From the IMG/VR virus record IMGVR_UViG_3300044958_000668, positions 19,102 to 83,101 of that record: DNA of 64,000 nucleotides; one strand, written 5' to 3'. Positions within the stretch are counted from its first letter, which is position 1. Each line of letters begins with the position of its first letter. The notes under the pieces were generated by a model, which saw only the letters and a list, made by a program, of their open reading frames with translations, did no database searches and was not told the DNA's origin. This document shows positions 14,908 to 23,844 of the stretch, one piece after another. Made by a program: the position numbers and the translations under genes. This DNA comes from a virus.

Positions 14908-17022
14908 CTAGGAGTCGTTAGCTACATCGCCTCTTGCAAATATAGAACCAACATAATCAAGAACATCCGTTGCGGATTTTTCGTTATATCCATGATGCTT
15001 AATCAAGCGGGACTTAATTGCATCAATTTTTTCTTGAACGTCTGGATCAACTACAGAGGCACCAAGAGAATTTAAAGCAGAAAGCTTTATGTGATCTCTA
15101 GTGTCTTCGAATAGTTTGGTTTGCAAAGCCTTTTGCAACTGTGGGTTACTATCCCACTTAAAGGTTTTGCTTTCATGGGCAAGATTTCCAATGAAAGCTG
15201 CCAAACTTCTGCGGAAGTCGTCAGAGCCAACTTCTGGAACATCAATTTTTTCTTCAATCGATCTCATCAACTGCTCATCTGGCAACTGTTCCTGTCCTGT
15301 GTACGGATTGGTCACTTTTGCCTTTTTAATGTATGCCATCACGTTATCGACATAATTAGTACAAAGTCTAATAATGGCATTCTCATCACCAACAAGTGCT
15401 TTTTGAACTTCTGTTTTCAAAATCTCATCTAGCTCTTTCATAGCAAAATCAACACAAGTGTTAAACCTACTTGCGTCCTCTTGATTAGAGATCAAAGAAG
15501 ATCCGTCAAGTCCTTCACGAATTTCATTCAGCACCATGAATGGATTGATGTAATCATGGTGAGAACTCAAACAGTTAGAAATCTTGTCCTGAACATATCG
15601 AGCAGAGACTCCGCCAGACATCCCTTCATTTGGATATTTATCTCGCATTTCTTTTACTGAATCTTCAGTCCAGCCAGGCATTGATTTTCCATCATAAAGC
15701 TTTGACTTCTCTACCAAAGAAATTTTGCCATCTTTATCATCTTGCAATCTTGTCAAAACCGCCCAAAGAGCGGCAATCTCTAAAGTATGAGGAGCAACAT
15801 GCTGAGGAACTTTACTTTTGCCGTAATCGTTCTGATAAACTTTAAGTTCATCAGAAAGACTTAAAAGATATGGAACATCGATCTTCACAGTTCTATCACG
15901 CAAGGCTTCCATGCTTTGATTGTTCTTGAGTTTTTCATACTCAGGATTATTTGTATGCCCAATTAAGACTTCATCGACCCCAATCTGAGCGAACTTTTTC
16001 GGCTTTATGCTTCGCTCTTGAGACGCTCCCAAAAGATCGTACAAAAACTCTTGAGCAAGCTTCAGCATCTCAATAAATTCAACAACACCACGATTCCCCA
16101 CACAAAACTCACCATCAAAGTTGAAAGCTCTAGGATCACTATCAGATCCAAAGTGAGGAAGCTTCGCATAATTGATGTCACCAGTTAGCTCAGTAGCATC
16201 TTGATTCTTTTCGTCTTTAGGTTGAAAAGTTGCAATCCCGCATCTGTCTGCTTCAGAATAAACTTTTCTCACAACAACAATGTGCTCGTCAACAACCTTT
16301 CTCCAATCACCCTTGTGTATTTTCAAAAGTTCATCCATAAACTTTTTACATCTCGGATTAAGCTCCCCGTCGCAACGGAGTTCGTATGTTTGCTCTCCTT
16401 GAGGGTGATTCCCAAACTCTGCCTTTACTTCATTCAAATCTTTGAGAAGTTCTGCTCGTACTTTCATGGGCACTAACTTAATGGGATCGTCATGCATCGG
16501 ACAATCATCAGAATCATTTGTATAAATTCCATCGGACCCTGTTGGAAGGTTTTTCCAACGGTATGTATACCAAGCACCTTGGTCTGTTTGAGAGTATTCT
16601 TCCATGCCTCTTTTGATAAGTCGGCAAATTGTAGACTTAGACGAACCTACTGGCCCGTGGAGAAGAAGAATTCTTTTTTCGGTTCCGTACCAACCGGCAG
16701 CACCCCGAATAAATTTAACCAATTCATGTAGAGTATTGTCCAAACCATAAATTGGAATTTCATCATTATCAAAGAAGTTATAATGGATATAGGTTTTTCG
16801 ATACTTTTTAAACTCAGAAGTTCCAGCATTCATGATCATATCATAAACTCGCTGGTAAGCTGATCGGACTAAGCCTGGACTTTTATAACAACTATCAATG
16901 TACTCAGAAAAAGTCATTTCCTGATTAAGTGTTTGAAATTTACCAGTATCAAAAAATCCAGCAAGCTTGTCTAGCTTAGAAGTGCCTTCATGCTCTTCCT
17001 TGTTGAAATTTTCATTTTCCAT
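14908..17022 (-). CDS. prkA: PrkA-type AAA+ serine protein kinase
   Basis: 704 aa, about 60 more than E. coli YeaG (about 644). The N-terminus holds the conserved MTFSEYIDSCYKSPGLVRSA segment; a Walker A motif HGPVGSSKST is at residues 122-131; the family's C-terminal kinase-like region follows (SGGVSARYVQDKISN, INPFMVLNEIREGL). PrkA proteins are AAA+ ATPases reported to phosphorylate a small set of proteins, and some act as Lon-like proteases. The gene heads a three-gene set with yeaH and spoVR. AGGA sits about eight bases before ATG, with a TTATACTCTTTTATATT promoter-like stretch some 70 bases upstream. Confidence 0.94.
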   Translation of the reverse strand: MENENFNKEEHEGTSKLDKLAGFFDTGKFQTLNQEMTFSEYIDSCYKSPGLVRSAYQRVYDMIMNAGTSEFKKYRKTYIHYNFFDNDEIPIYGLDNTLHELVKFIRGAAGWYGTEKRILLLHGPVGSSKSTICRLIKRGMEEYSQTDQGAWYTYRWKNLPTGSDGIYTNDSDDCPMHDDPIKLVPMKVRAELLKDLNEVKAEFGNHPQGEQTYELRCDGELNPRCKKFMDELLKIHKGDWRKVVDEHIVVVRKVYSEADRCGIATFQPKDEKNQDATELTGDINYAKLPHFGSDSDPRAFNFDGEFCVGNRGVVEFIEMLKLAQEFLYDLLGASQERSIKPKKFAQIGVDEVLIGHTNNPEYEKLKNNQSMEALRDRTVKIDVPYLLSLSDELKVYQNDYGKSKVPQHVAPHTLEIAALWAVLTRLQDDKDGKISLVEKSKLYDGKSMPGWTEDSVKEMRDKYPNEGMSGGVSARYVQDKISNCLSSHHDYINPFMVLNEIREGLDGSSLISNQEDASRFNTCVDFAMKELDEILKTEVQKALVGDENAIIRLCTNYVDNVMAYIKKAKVTNPYTGQEQLPDEQLMRSIEEKIDVPEVGSDDFRRSLAAFIGNLAHESKTFKWDSNPQLQKALQTKLFEDTRDHIKLSALNSLGASVVDPDVQEKIDAIKSRLIKHHGYNEKSATDVLDYVGSIFARGDVANDS

Positions 17023-17143
17023 GAGAAGTTCCTATTCTATAATTTCGAAAGTTTGGAGAGTTTGGAGATTCTTGTTCCCGAATATAAAAGAGTATAAGAC
17101 CTTCTAGAATTATGATCAATGCTAATTTGTTTGATAAATTATT

Positions 17144-17512
17144 TTACTTAACCTCGCCAAAATTTTCGCCACTAGTGATGTCATCGATCTGTTGACCAAA
17201 CTTTTTAACATCAGCATCTCCATACGGATCAGTTCCCATTTTGCTAACAGCTTCTGCAATTTTTCTGGTCGCTTTCACACCGCCTGGTTTTTCCATTTTA
17301 TGTTTAAACCTATAATCGTGCGAATTGTTAAACTTATCTGTTCCCTCTGGATTTGAAAAAGAAAAATTTGTAGAAGAAACCAAAGAAACTTTTGATTTTG
17401 ATCCACATTCAGGACACTTGGCTTTTTTTATATTTTCTTCCCTGTTGGACATTGTAGACATGATGTCATAATCATGTCTACATTTTTTACATTCTAATTC
17501 ATAAAAAGGCAT
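17144..17512 (-). CDS. FmdB-type zinc-ribbon protein
   Basis: 122 aa. The start MPFYELECKKCRHDYDIM with KCPECGSKSKV about 30 residues later is the FmdB/CxxC regulatory-protein zinc ribbon (two CxxC pairs). The C-terminal two thirds is a charged extension rich in Lys, Gly and Asp. Such ribbons are common in phages with unknown partners. CGGAG precedes the ATG and overlaps the stop of the upstream gene. Confidence 0.8.
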   Translation of the reverse strand: MPFYELECKKCRHDYDIMSTMSNREENIKKAKCPECGSKSKVSLVSSTNFSFSNPEGTDKFNNSHDYRFKHKMEKPGGVKATRKIAEAVSKMGTDPYGDADVKKFGQQIDDITSGENFGEVK

Positions 17513-17514
17513 TT

Positions 17515-17829
17515 TTACTCCGAGTCTTCTTCGTTTTCGTTTTTATCTTGTGTTTTTTTATACATCAATATATACAGTAATGTATAAAGTTCGGCTATTT
17601 TTTTTGACTTGTATTCTGGTGATCTGAATCTCCAAAACCAACTTTTTTCTAATGTTTTACGTACTGTTTCCAAAACCTTGGGTCTAGGATCTTTTGTCTT
17701 AACTTCAACGTGCGGCACCTCAAGGTATTCTCGCATTATATCTTCTTCATCAAAATAACGTTCTTCATTGAAAAAATTATCTATATCGTCCCTGAAATCT
17801 TCGTTGCCATCATAATCGAAATATCTCAT
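17515..17829 (-). CDS. Hypothetical acidic protein
   Basis: From ATG at 17829 (MRYFDYDGNEDFRDD) with GGAGG upstream; an ATG four codons earlier is also open. The first half is very acidic and aromatic, the second half basic with a hydrophobic helix (IAELYTLLYILMY) that could be a membrane or packing helix, then an acidic tail. No family is recognised. Confidence 0.55.
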   Translation of the reverse strand: MRYFDYDGNEDFRDDIDNFFNEERYFDEEDIMREYLEVPHVEVKTKDPRPKVLETVRKTLEKSWFWRFRSPEYKSKKIAELYTLLYILMYKKTQDKNENEEDSE

Positions 17830-17842
17830 CCTTTCCTCCATC

Positions 17843-18373
17843 CTAAAAGGTAGCCTTGTATAATTTTTCTGCCTTTTCCCACAGCTTAATTATCCTAGAT
17901 TCATTAACGCTCATTTCGGAACTTATAAATCTTCGAGATATAGCACCAAAGGGTAGTACATTTTTATTTATGCACTCAGCTAAAACAAAGTTACCAACTC
18001 CATCTAAATAACTTACGAATGTAGATTGTTCATTAGATTTAGAAGAAGTAATTTTATCCCCTAAATAAGTGTCAACGGCCATAACGTCAGAATTAATAAA
18101 TAAAGTTTTTTCAAAATGTCTACTAAATTTCGTTTTAGCAACATTTAAATAATTTTGATCATTATATTGAGAAAAATTAATTTTACATCTTTTTGCCCAA
18201 TTTGAAACAATATCGCTTTTAATAAAGTCTCCTCTTGCAAGTATGAAAACCTTTGCGTCTGGTAAATTCTTAACAATTGAATACCATGAGCAAAACGCCA
18301 TCCATGGCTCAAATGGGTCTTTATCAATATTAATAACAACAGCTAAGTTGTCGCCAGTTTTAGAGATAGTCAT
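17843..18373 (-). CDS. Hypothetical protein, glycosyltransferase-like pattern
   Basis: 176 aa. The alternation of strands and helices (AVVINIDKDPFEPW, AKVFILARGDF, EKTLFINSDVMAVDTYLG) with a D-x-D-like SDVMAVD resembles small GT-A-fold transferases that visit nucleotide-sugar sites, but the match is loose. The gene lies at the edge of the decoration cluster. No SD is seen. Confidence 0.5.
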   Translation of the reverse strand: MTISKTGDNLAVVINIDKDPFEPWMAFCSWYSIVKNLPDAKVFILARGDFIKSDIVSNWAKRCKINFSQYNDQNYLNVAKTKFSRHFEKTLFINSDVMAVDTYLGDKITSSKSNEQSTFVSYLDGVGNFVLAECINKNVLPFGAISRRFISSEMSVNESRIIKLWEKAEKLYKATF

Positions 18374-18455
18374 GTTTTAATTTAGTTACCAGTGTAAATT
18401 TTCAATAACTAAATAAACTACTTAGACTTACAATCGCAGTGACTGCTTTATTGCT

Positions 18456-18659
18456 TTATTCCTTTGATTCATCTTCTATCAATTCTCCAGATTCAGCATC
18501 AACGATAGCAAAATCAGAAACATCCATTTTCAATGTTTCTACATACTCTGCACATGCAGCGAGCATTTCTTTCGCTTCTTCAACATCAGAAGTAAACCAC
18601 AATCCAACTTGAGGATGCTTTAAGGTTCTGCCTGTCTTTTTATTCAATAAAGTATACAT
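18456..18659 (-). CDS. Hypothetical 67-aa protein
   Basis: Starts MYTLLNKKTGRTLKH at 18659, overlapping the upstream stop as TGATG. A small alpha/beta protein with an acidic C-terminus (ESGELIEDESKE). Translationally coupled to the low-complexity gene upstream. Function unknown. Confidence 0.55.
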   Translation of the reverse strand: MYTLLNKKTGRTLKHPQVGLWFTSDVEEAKEMLAACAEYVETLKMDVSDFAIVDAESGELIEDESKE

Positions 18660-19051
18660 CAACCTATATTAGTATCAGGCGATGGAACTTGAACCGTTGA
18701 GTTAGCATTATTTTGAGCTTGTCCAAATTGTTGAGGCTGACCTATGCCGCCGCCACGAACCGAACCAGATTTTGGCGTCGAGGGTGGGGACATATTAGAA
18801 GCAGGGGGAACAGGATTCGGCTGAGTGCCGGGACTCATGTTTGAAGCTGGTCTTTTGTTGTTTGTTTGCAATTTGTCAGACACATTAAATGCCGATCTGG
18901 GCTTTTTAGAACTATTTAAATTATCTTGAGGATTGATGCCTGCCATTTGTGGATTAGCAGGTGCTACAGGGCTTTCTCCTGCCCTTCCTGCTGCGTTCAT
19001 TCCTGTGGCACTTGCTCCCGTGCCTTGCTCAAGCCATTTTCTGAATTCCAT
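18659..19051 (-). CDS. Pro/Asn-rich protein with MEFRKWLEQ motif
   Basis: 130 aa. After the N-terminal MEFRKWLEQ, nearly identical in form to the genes at 8481 and 62249, the rest is low-complexity Pro, Asn, Ser, Gly and Gln with repeated SNMSP units and is probably unstructured. No SD; an ACATAATAGT box is two bases before the ATG. The layout (short aromatic leader plus disordered body) suits a packaged internal or scaffold protein, by inference. Confidence 0.6.
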   Translation of the reverse strand: MEFRKWLEQGTGASATGMNAAGRAGESPVAPANPQMAGINPQDNLNSSKKPRSAFNVSDKLQTNNKRPASNMSPGTQPNPVPPASNMSPPSTPKSGSVRGGGIGQPQQFGQAQNNANSTVQVPSPDTNIG

Positions 19052-19065
19052 ACTATTATGTAGAT

Positions 19066-19344
19066 ATGGGACGTAAAAAAACGCTAATCAACAAGAAAAA
19101 CAAGAAAAGATTAGAAAGCTGTGCTTTTTGCGAATGTGCAGACTATGAAATTTTAGATGTCCACAGAATAAACGAAGGAGCAGACGGAGGAAGATATACC
19201 AGTCACAACTCCTTGACTGTCTGTGCAAACTGCCATCGGAAAATTCATTCTGGAAAAATAAAAACATTCAGAAAGCATCTAAGCACTGGCGGATATGTCC
19301 TTCATTGTGAAATCGAAGGACAAGAACAGTTTTTGAAACTATGA
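19066..19344 (+). CDS. HNH endonuclease
   Basis: 92 aa. CAFCECADYEILDVHRI, GGRYTSHNSLTVCANCHRK and the following IH form a complete HNH motif with two CxxC zinc pairs. It is short and has no visible extra DNA-binding domain. Free-standing HNH nucleases in phages are homing enzymes or packaging/repair nucleases. It diverges from the gene at 18659-19051 with only 14 bases between the two ATGs. Confidence 0.88.
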   Translation: MGRKKTLINKKNKKRLESCAFCECADYEILDVHRINEGADGGRYTSHNSLTVCANCHRKIHSGKIKTFRKHLSTGGYVLHCEIEGQEQFLKL

Positions 19345-19605
19345 TTACTTCTTTGCGTTATTGTCAGGCAAAAATTTTGCTGCATCGGCTGGCTTTAGCT
19401 GGCCGCTATCGATTGCTTTTATAACATTATTTTTTACAGCATCTTTTACGGCTTTAGAATCTCCACCACTTTTGATTGTTTTTGTGGTGTCTGCTTTAAT
19501 TTGCTGGCTCAACTGAGAATTCTCTGCGTCCTTTTCCGCATTGCCCTGTTGTCCCACTTCCATCTCTTTAAGAGATACCCATTTTTCAAAAGAATAATTA
19601 TTCAT
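19345..19605 (-). CDS. Hypothetical protein with N-terminal FEKWV motif
   Basis: 86 aa starting MNNYSFEKWVSLKEMEV. The body is Lys/Asp/Ala-rich and helical, with alternating KAV/KAI repeats. A GATAAATT box lies four bases before ATG and no SD is present. It converges tail to tail with the HNH gene. Function unknown. Confidence 0.6.
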   Translation of the reverse strand: MNNYSFEKWVSLKEMEVGQQGNAEKDAENSQLSQQIKADTTKTIKSGGDSKAVKDAVKNNVIKAIDSGQLKPADAAKFLPDNNAKK

Positions 19606-19662
19606 AGTAATTTATCTATGTTTGAAGCGTAAATATTTAAAACTTTATTTAAGGATGGATAA

Positions 19663-19848
19663 ATGAAAAAAATACTAACTTTACTAATTTTGGGAATGTG
19701 TTTTTCCCTAACTGGATGCTCTTCCGACGACTCTTCCTGCTGCTGTGAGGGGGATAAATGCCATTGTGTGGATATCGGTGCCTGCTGCTGTGAAGAAGGC
19801 AAATGCAAAATAGAATGTGATTGCGAAGGATGCGATTGCAGCAAATAA
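19663..19848 (+). CDS. Cysteine-rich phage lipoprotein
   Basis: 61 aa. Residues 1-19 are a lipoprotein signal (MKKILTLLILGMCFSLTGC) ending in the lipobox LTGC. The mature part is about 42 residues with some 16 cysteines in CCC, CxC and CC groups and many acidic residues, a composition seen in metal-binding or heavily cross-linked peptides. AAGGA precedes the ATG. Phage lipoproteins often block superinfection, but the Cys richness is unusual for that group. Confidence 0.75.
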   Translation: MKKILTLLILGMCFSLTGCSSDDSSCCCEGDKCHCVDIGACCCEEGKCKIECDCEGCDCSK

Positions 19849-19870
19849 ACGTTGCGCAGACCACATAGCA

Positions 19871-20374
19871 TCAAATAGGTTTCAACCTCGCCATAAACTC
19901 TATCTCTTCTATCATGGCGACAACGCCTTCTTTAATCAAGTCATCTACGGCTGTCTCTACTCCGAACCTTTTTCCGGGTCGCTGTAGATGATCCTTGTAG
20001 TCGTGACACAATATATCCTTAGCTCCACATCTAATTGATCCTAATATATCCCTCTTCACAACCTCTGCATCGTGGTTGCCATCAATAAAAGCAAAATCTA
20101 TTGATTCAGTAGTGGATTCAAAAAAATTATCACTAGACATGTGATGAACAATACAATTGGTTAATTTCCTTGCTTTTATTCCAGCTACGAAAGCTGCCTT
20201 CCATTCTTCAATAGGCCATATATCGACACAATGAATTTTGCCGTTGCATATTTCAGCCATTGGAAAAATTGATGCACCTTGATATACGCCTATGTTGACT
20301 ATATTCTGATAATTGTTTTCTTTGACAATCTCAGCCATTATTTGATATTGCTTATTTGAGCATTTTCCTCTCAT
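19871..20374 (-). CDS. SAM-dependent methyltransferase-like protein
   Basis: 167 aa from ATG at 20374. The pattern IVNIGVYQGASIFPMAE (motif I), IHCVDIW, and FAFIDGNHDAEVVKRDI is that of class I methyltransferases of the family 24/CmcI type. The acceptor is not known. A TATATA box lies five bases before ATG and no SD is present. It faces the plus-strand gene cluster across a short AT-rich gap. Confidence 0.75.
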   Translation of the reverse strand: MRGKCSNKQYQIMAEIVKENNYQNIVNIGVYQGASIFPMAEICNGKIHCVDIWPIEEWKAAFVAGIKARKLTNCIVHHMSSDNFFESTTESIDFAFIDGNHDAEVVKRDILGSIRCGAKDILCHDYKDHLQRPGKRFGVETAVDDLIKEGVVAMIEEIEFMARLKPI

Positions 20375-20440
20375 GCCAGTATATAGTAATATCAAATAAA
20401 TTGTATTTTTAAAAAGTTTGAGGTGTGGGTAAATAAATAT

Positions 20441-21202
20441 ATGATTAATGTCTTAATGTGTACTTATAAATCTGGCGATGTATTGCCTTTATCTTTAAAG
20501 CCTCTTGTGGACTTTCCGGGAATCACCAAGATACTCATAGCAGATGGTCCTCATGGTGGCCCAATTAAGCCGGGAATAAAATTTGATGAACCTTCTGTCT
20601 ACAAGATAGCAGAAAAGTTTAACAAAAGTGGAAAAATACATTATGAGTATACTGACACCTGCAAAAACAGAGCATTGAAGAACAACAGTGTTTTAAAGCA
20701 CACTACAGACGATTGCAAATGGATTTTAAATGTAGACTCTGATGAGGTTTATCACGAAGATGGGTTGAAAAGGCTATTTGAATTCATCCTCACTACTGGC
20801 AATGGGTACGATAAATATAGAATCAAAACTATTGACCCTATTGATGATTTTTTCCACGAGATCAGAATACCAGATTGGAAGCCAAGACTTTACAAATACA
20901 AAAAAGGATACATCTGTCCTCCGGGCGATTGTAGAGCACATCAATATGTTGTTGACCCAAACAAAATAAATTCTCACAGAGAAGCAATAGAAAAATTGCC
21001 AGAAGACATTTGTAAAATATATCATCTAAATGCTTTGAGAAACGCAAGTCTCCCACGCAAGAGAATTAAAACACTTAAGGATGGTTCATATTGTTGGAGT
21101 GGCGGCAAAATGAAATTCTATTCTGAGAAATTCGAAATAGATCGAAAAGAAATACCTAACTGTATATTGAAATTAAACAAGGATACATTGTGGACTATAT
21201 AA
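20441..21202 (+). CDS. Glycosyltransferase, GT2-like
   Basis: 253 aa from ATG at 20441. The N-terminus INVLMCTYKSGDVLPLSLKP and the acidic motif WILNVDSDEVYHEDGLKRL (D-x-D) fit a GT-A family 2-type transferase. The C-terminus is basic and aromatic. No SD is near; the region TAAATAAATAT before the ATG may be a promoter. It is followed by a methyltransferase whose GTG start lies inside its last codons. Confidence 0.7.
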   Translation: MINVLMCTYKSGDVLPLSLKPLVDFPGITKILIADGPHGGPIKPGIKFDEPSVYKIAEKFNKSGKIHYEYTDTCKNRALKNNSVLKHTTDDCKWILNVDSDEVYHEDGLKRLFEFILTTGNGYDKYRIKTIDPIDDFFHEIRIPDWKPRLYKYKKGYICPPGDCRAHQYVVDPNKINSHREAIEKLPEDICKIYHLNALRNASLPRKRIKTLKDGSYCWSGGKMKFYSEKFEIDRKEIPNCILKLNKDTLWTI

Positions 21203-21864
21203 AATGGGCACAAACCGCAATAGAAAATGCTGGCAAAGAAGTTTCTAAGCTTAACAAGGGTGCTCTTATGGTTGACGGCATGTCTTCTACGAAGAGTCGC
21301 CATCTTCTTAATAATTTATGTGCATTTCCTGAAGCCGTTTATTTTGAGATAGGAAGTTGGAAAGGATCAACCATTATTGCTGCCTCGTTTGAAAATGAAG
21401 GTAAATTCTACGCTTTAGACCAATTCTCGTCTAAGTTTAAACAAAAAGAAAGTGCATCGGTAGACTTTTATGCTAACAAAGAAAGATTCTCTAAGCATTG
21501 CGATTATACTTTCTTCGAAGAAAACAGTTGGGAATTTGACGTGTCCAAGATAGAAGAAAAGGTTAATGTTTACTTCTATGATGGAGACCACACTCCTGAA
21601 GGCACCATTAAAGCTTTTACGCATTACAATGATGTTTTCGCAGACACATTTATTATGGTGATGGATGATTGGAATAGAGGACACATTAGAACTTCCACTA
21701 AGGCTGCACTGAAGGGCTATAAGATACTCTTTGAGCAAGAGTTTTTTACTCCCGGTGGCAAGAATGACCCACATGGAACAAAAAGACTTGGATGCATGGA
21801 AGGAAGAGAAGTTGACACTTGGTGGAATGGTCTTTACTTGGCTGTGTTAGAAAAAACATCATAG
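21190..21864 (+). CDS. SAM-dependent methyltransferase
   Basis: 224 aa. EAVYFEIGSWKGSTIIAASF is motif I, YALDQF motif II, and NVYFYDGDHTPEGTIKAF the acidic post-motif typical of family 24 methyltransferases. The start is GTG at 21190, six bases after AAGGA, overlapping the stop of the glycosyltransferase. Its last 31 bases overlap the end of the converging sulfotransferase gene. Probable target: a sugar or protein of the decoration pathway (inference). Confidence 0.8.
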   Translation: MDYIKWAQTAIENAGKEVSKLNKGALMVDGMSSTKSRHLLNNLCAFPEAVYFEIGSWKGSTIIAASFENEGKFYALDQFSSKFKQKESASVDFYANKERFSKHCDYTFFEENSWEFDVSKIEEKVNVYFYDGDHTPEGTIKAFTHYNDVFADTFIMVMDDWNRGHIRTSTKAALKGYKILFEQEFFTPGGKNDPHGTKRLGCMEGREVDTWWNGLYLAVLEKTS

Positions 21865-22427
21865 TATTTGTCTGCAAACCAATTGACTTCTTTAAGAAAA
21901 CTTTCCTTGCATTTTGTGTCGATGTCTTCAAAATTATCACAGTGATATTCTTTGTTTGTATTTATCTTTATATCTAAATCTTCTTGACATATTTCAACGT
22001 CATTGATTTCAAAATCATCAAGCAAGGATTGCAAATAAACAATATCAGTTGTCATTTTTTCAAATCTTATCATCTTTATACCTTCTTCTAAATAGGAGTC
22101 TAGTATAGTGTAATGTTCTTTCATAAAAGGAACAACTGTTTCGCATTTAAATTTAGGTCTTCTATTGTATGCGGATAGAAAAACATCATGAGGGTGACGA
22201 ATTAGAATGGCTTTTTTTTCAACCTCTAAGTCTTTGAAAACATTCATCAAATAAGAATTAACTTCTCCATAAAAATCTTTTTGAAATCTGGGTTGGACTT
22301 TTTCTATTGGTGCTTTTCTTTGTATGCCCGGTTCATGCAAAACAGTCCAAACTTCAGACCTATTCATTAATTGGCTTAAAAAAGTAGTACCACTTCTCCC
22401 CATGCCTGTAATTGCAAAATTCTTCAT
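21834..22427 (-). CDS. P-loop sulfotransferase
   Basis: 197 aa starting MKNFAITGMGRSGTTFLSQL, a textbook PAPS-binding loop (GMGRSGTT); RHPHDVFLSAYNRRP near residue 90 is the 3'-phosphate-binding segment (R and S). The start overlaps the upstream methyltransferase stop as ATGA. It would transfer sulfate from PAPS to a glycan or other hydroxyl. The gene is part of the run 24983 to 21834 of overlapping transferase genes. Confidence 0.88.
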   Translation of the reverse strand: MKNFAITGMGRSGTTFLSQLMNRSEVWTVLHEPGIQRKAPIEKVQPRFQKDFYGEVNSYLMNVFKDLEVEKKAILIRHPHDVFLSAYNRRPKFKCETVVPFMKEHYTILDSYLEEGIKMIRFEKMTTDIVYLQSLLDDFEINDVEICQEDLDIKINTNKEYHCDNFEDIDTKCKESFLKEVNWFADKYYDVFSNTAK

Positions 22428-23050
22428 AGTTCTAGCAAAGCCCTCAATACAGTATTTTTTCTTTTTACATCTAGCACTTTTGCCCATTTGCTGAGGTAAT
22501 CTTCAAATTCTTTCTCTGAATACCACCAATGCACATGCGTAGGATGATTGTAATGCTCCTTAAAGGGCACAGAGATTAACATCTTGGCCGCAGGCTTAGT
22601 AAGCTTCTTTAAGCCCTCAAATATCTCCGTAGGGTCTTCTACGTGCTCGAAACAATGAGATGACCATACAGAGTCATATTCAGCTTCTTCTACCGTCTCA
22701 TCTAGGTGTAAACACTCAAACGACACATCGTCTTGTATTTCGTGAGGCTGCAAGCCTTTGAGATAATTAGCTATTGCAATTGCTGTGCGGCTATTATCGA
22801 TACCATGCACCTTGCGGCCTTTAAAGGCTAGGCAGATGTCAGAATGCCCTGAGCCGCATCCAAAATCAATGGTGTGCCCCGATATCTCAGGATATGATTC
22901 TAACATGTCCAAGTATTCAAAATGCTTAGCCCAAAATTTGAAATACATTGTATGACGCTGCTTACTAAACATCCTGATATAGAAGATGTCATCTTCATCC
23001 CCTATGTCTTGTATGAGTTTAGCCAGTGTTGGGATGTCAGGCTCTACCAT
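22424..23050 (-). CDS. SAM-dependent methyltransferase
   Basis: 208 aa. TIDFGCGSGHSDICLAF is an almost perfect motif I, GIDNSRTAI motif II, and YDSVWSSHCFEHVEDPTEIF matches the methyltransferase 11/23 class. The ATG overlaps the stop of the GT17 gene. Amino-terminal helices (about 50 residues) precede the Rossmann fold. Confidence 0.88.
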   Translation of the reverse strand: MVEPDIPTLAKLIQDIGDEDDIFYIRMFSKQRHTMYFKFWAKHFEYLDMLESYPEISGHTIDFGCGSGHSDICLAFKGRKVHGIDNSRTAIAIANYLKGLQPHEIQDDVSFECLHLDETVEEAEYDSVWSSHCFEHVEDPTEIFEGLKKLTKPAAKMLISVPFKEHYNHPTHVHWWYSEKEFEDYLSKWAKVLDVKRKNTVLRALLEL

Positions 23051-23844
23051 GCGATATACTTACTCCAAAAGTCAATGTTGTCTAATATTGTTTGAGGATA
23101 GGTTTCGTCAACTGGGACCTTCGTAAGCGTTTGAACTTCGCCAGTCGAGAGCGTTCTGTCAAAAGGGTCTTGTTGTTTTGAAATTCTTTCTTTAATCTTT
23201 TCTTCATCCGTGAACTTGTTTTTCATAAATTCAGGATGTCCTGCATTATTGATCTTGTAAGCAATTCCTTCAGGATCGGTAAGATAACTAAAGTGCTTGC
23301 CATCTGTATTTATGACACCAATGCCCTTGCGTTCATTTCGGAGTTTATAAATATTTTCATTCCGCTTTCTCAGTTCTCTGCCTGTAATGGCGTAAGAACA
23401 TCTCCATCCCTTATTTGCGTCTTTCTGGCCTCTTTGCAGATTAATCTTGTAGTAATAGCAATGCATCGCCAGCTTTACGAAACCATGCTCAGACGCAGCA
23501 TCGATGATCCTCGGAAGGTCTTTCTTGTTGTTAATTTCATCAAGGTCAGAACAAATCAGCACATCGTCATCATCGTAATCAAAGAATCTTAAAACACCAT
23601 TCTTTTGAATGGTGTCATTCGGCCTATGAGCATTGGGTGAGAATTCATCTTCAATAAAACAAAACTCTACTTTTGGATTGTTTTCATGCTTGTTGCCTTT
23701 TAAATTTAAAGGCTTTGGCAAACAATGCAGCGACTGATTCGATTCAATAAGAAATATCTTATCTACCGTATCTATTTCTTCAGCAACCTTCAAATCAAGA
23801 AGGTCGTATTCATTAAAAAAAGGGGAACAACTATAAACTTTCAT
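23044..23844 (-). CDS. Glycosyltransferase family 17-like protein
   Basis: 266 aa from ATG at 23844, overlapping the upstream stop as ATGA. The start MKVYSCSPFFNEYDLLDLK, then KIFLIESNQSLHCLPKPLN, and DDDVLICSDLDEINNKKDL (acidic metal/nucleotide-sugar site) is the pattern of GT17 proteins, related to beta-1,4-mannosyl-glycoprotein N-acetylglucosaminyltransferase. Bacterial and phage members are uncharacterised. It is the glycosyl-transfer step in the middle of a methyltransferase/sulfotransferase run. Confidence 0.8.
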   Translation of the reverse strand: MKVYSCSPFFNEYDLLDLKVAEEIDTVDKIFLIESNQSLHCLPKPLNLKGNKHENNPKVEFCFIEDEFSPNAHRPNDTIQKNGVLRFFDYDDDDVLICSDLDEINNKKDLPRIIDAASEHGFVKLAMHCYYYKINLQRGQKDANKGWRCSYAITGRELRKRNENIYKLRNERKGIGVINTDGKHFSYLTDPEGIAYKINNAGHPEFMKNKFTDEEKIKERISKQQDPFDRTLSTGEVQTLTKVPVDETYPQTILDNIDFWSKYIAW

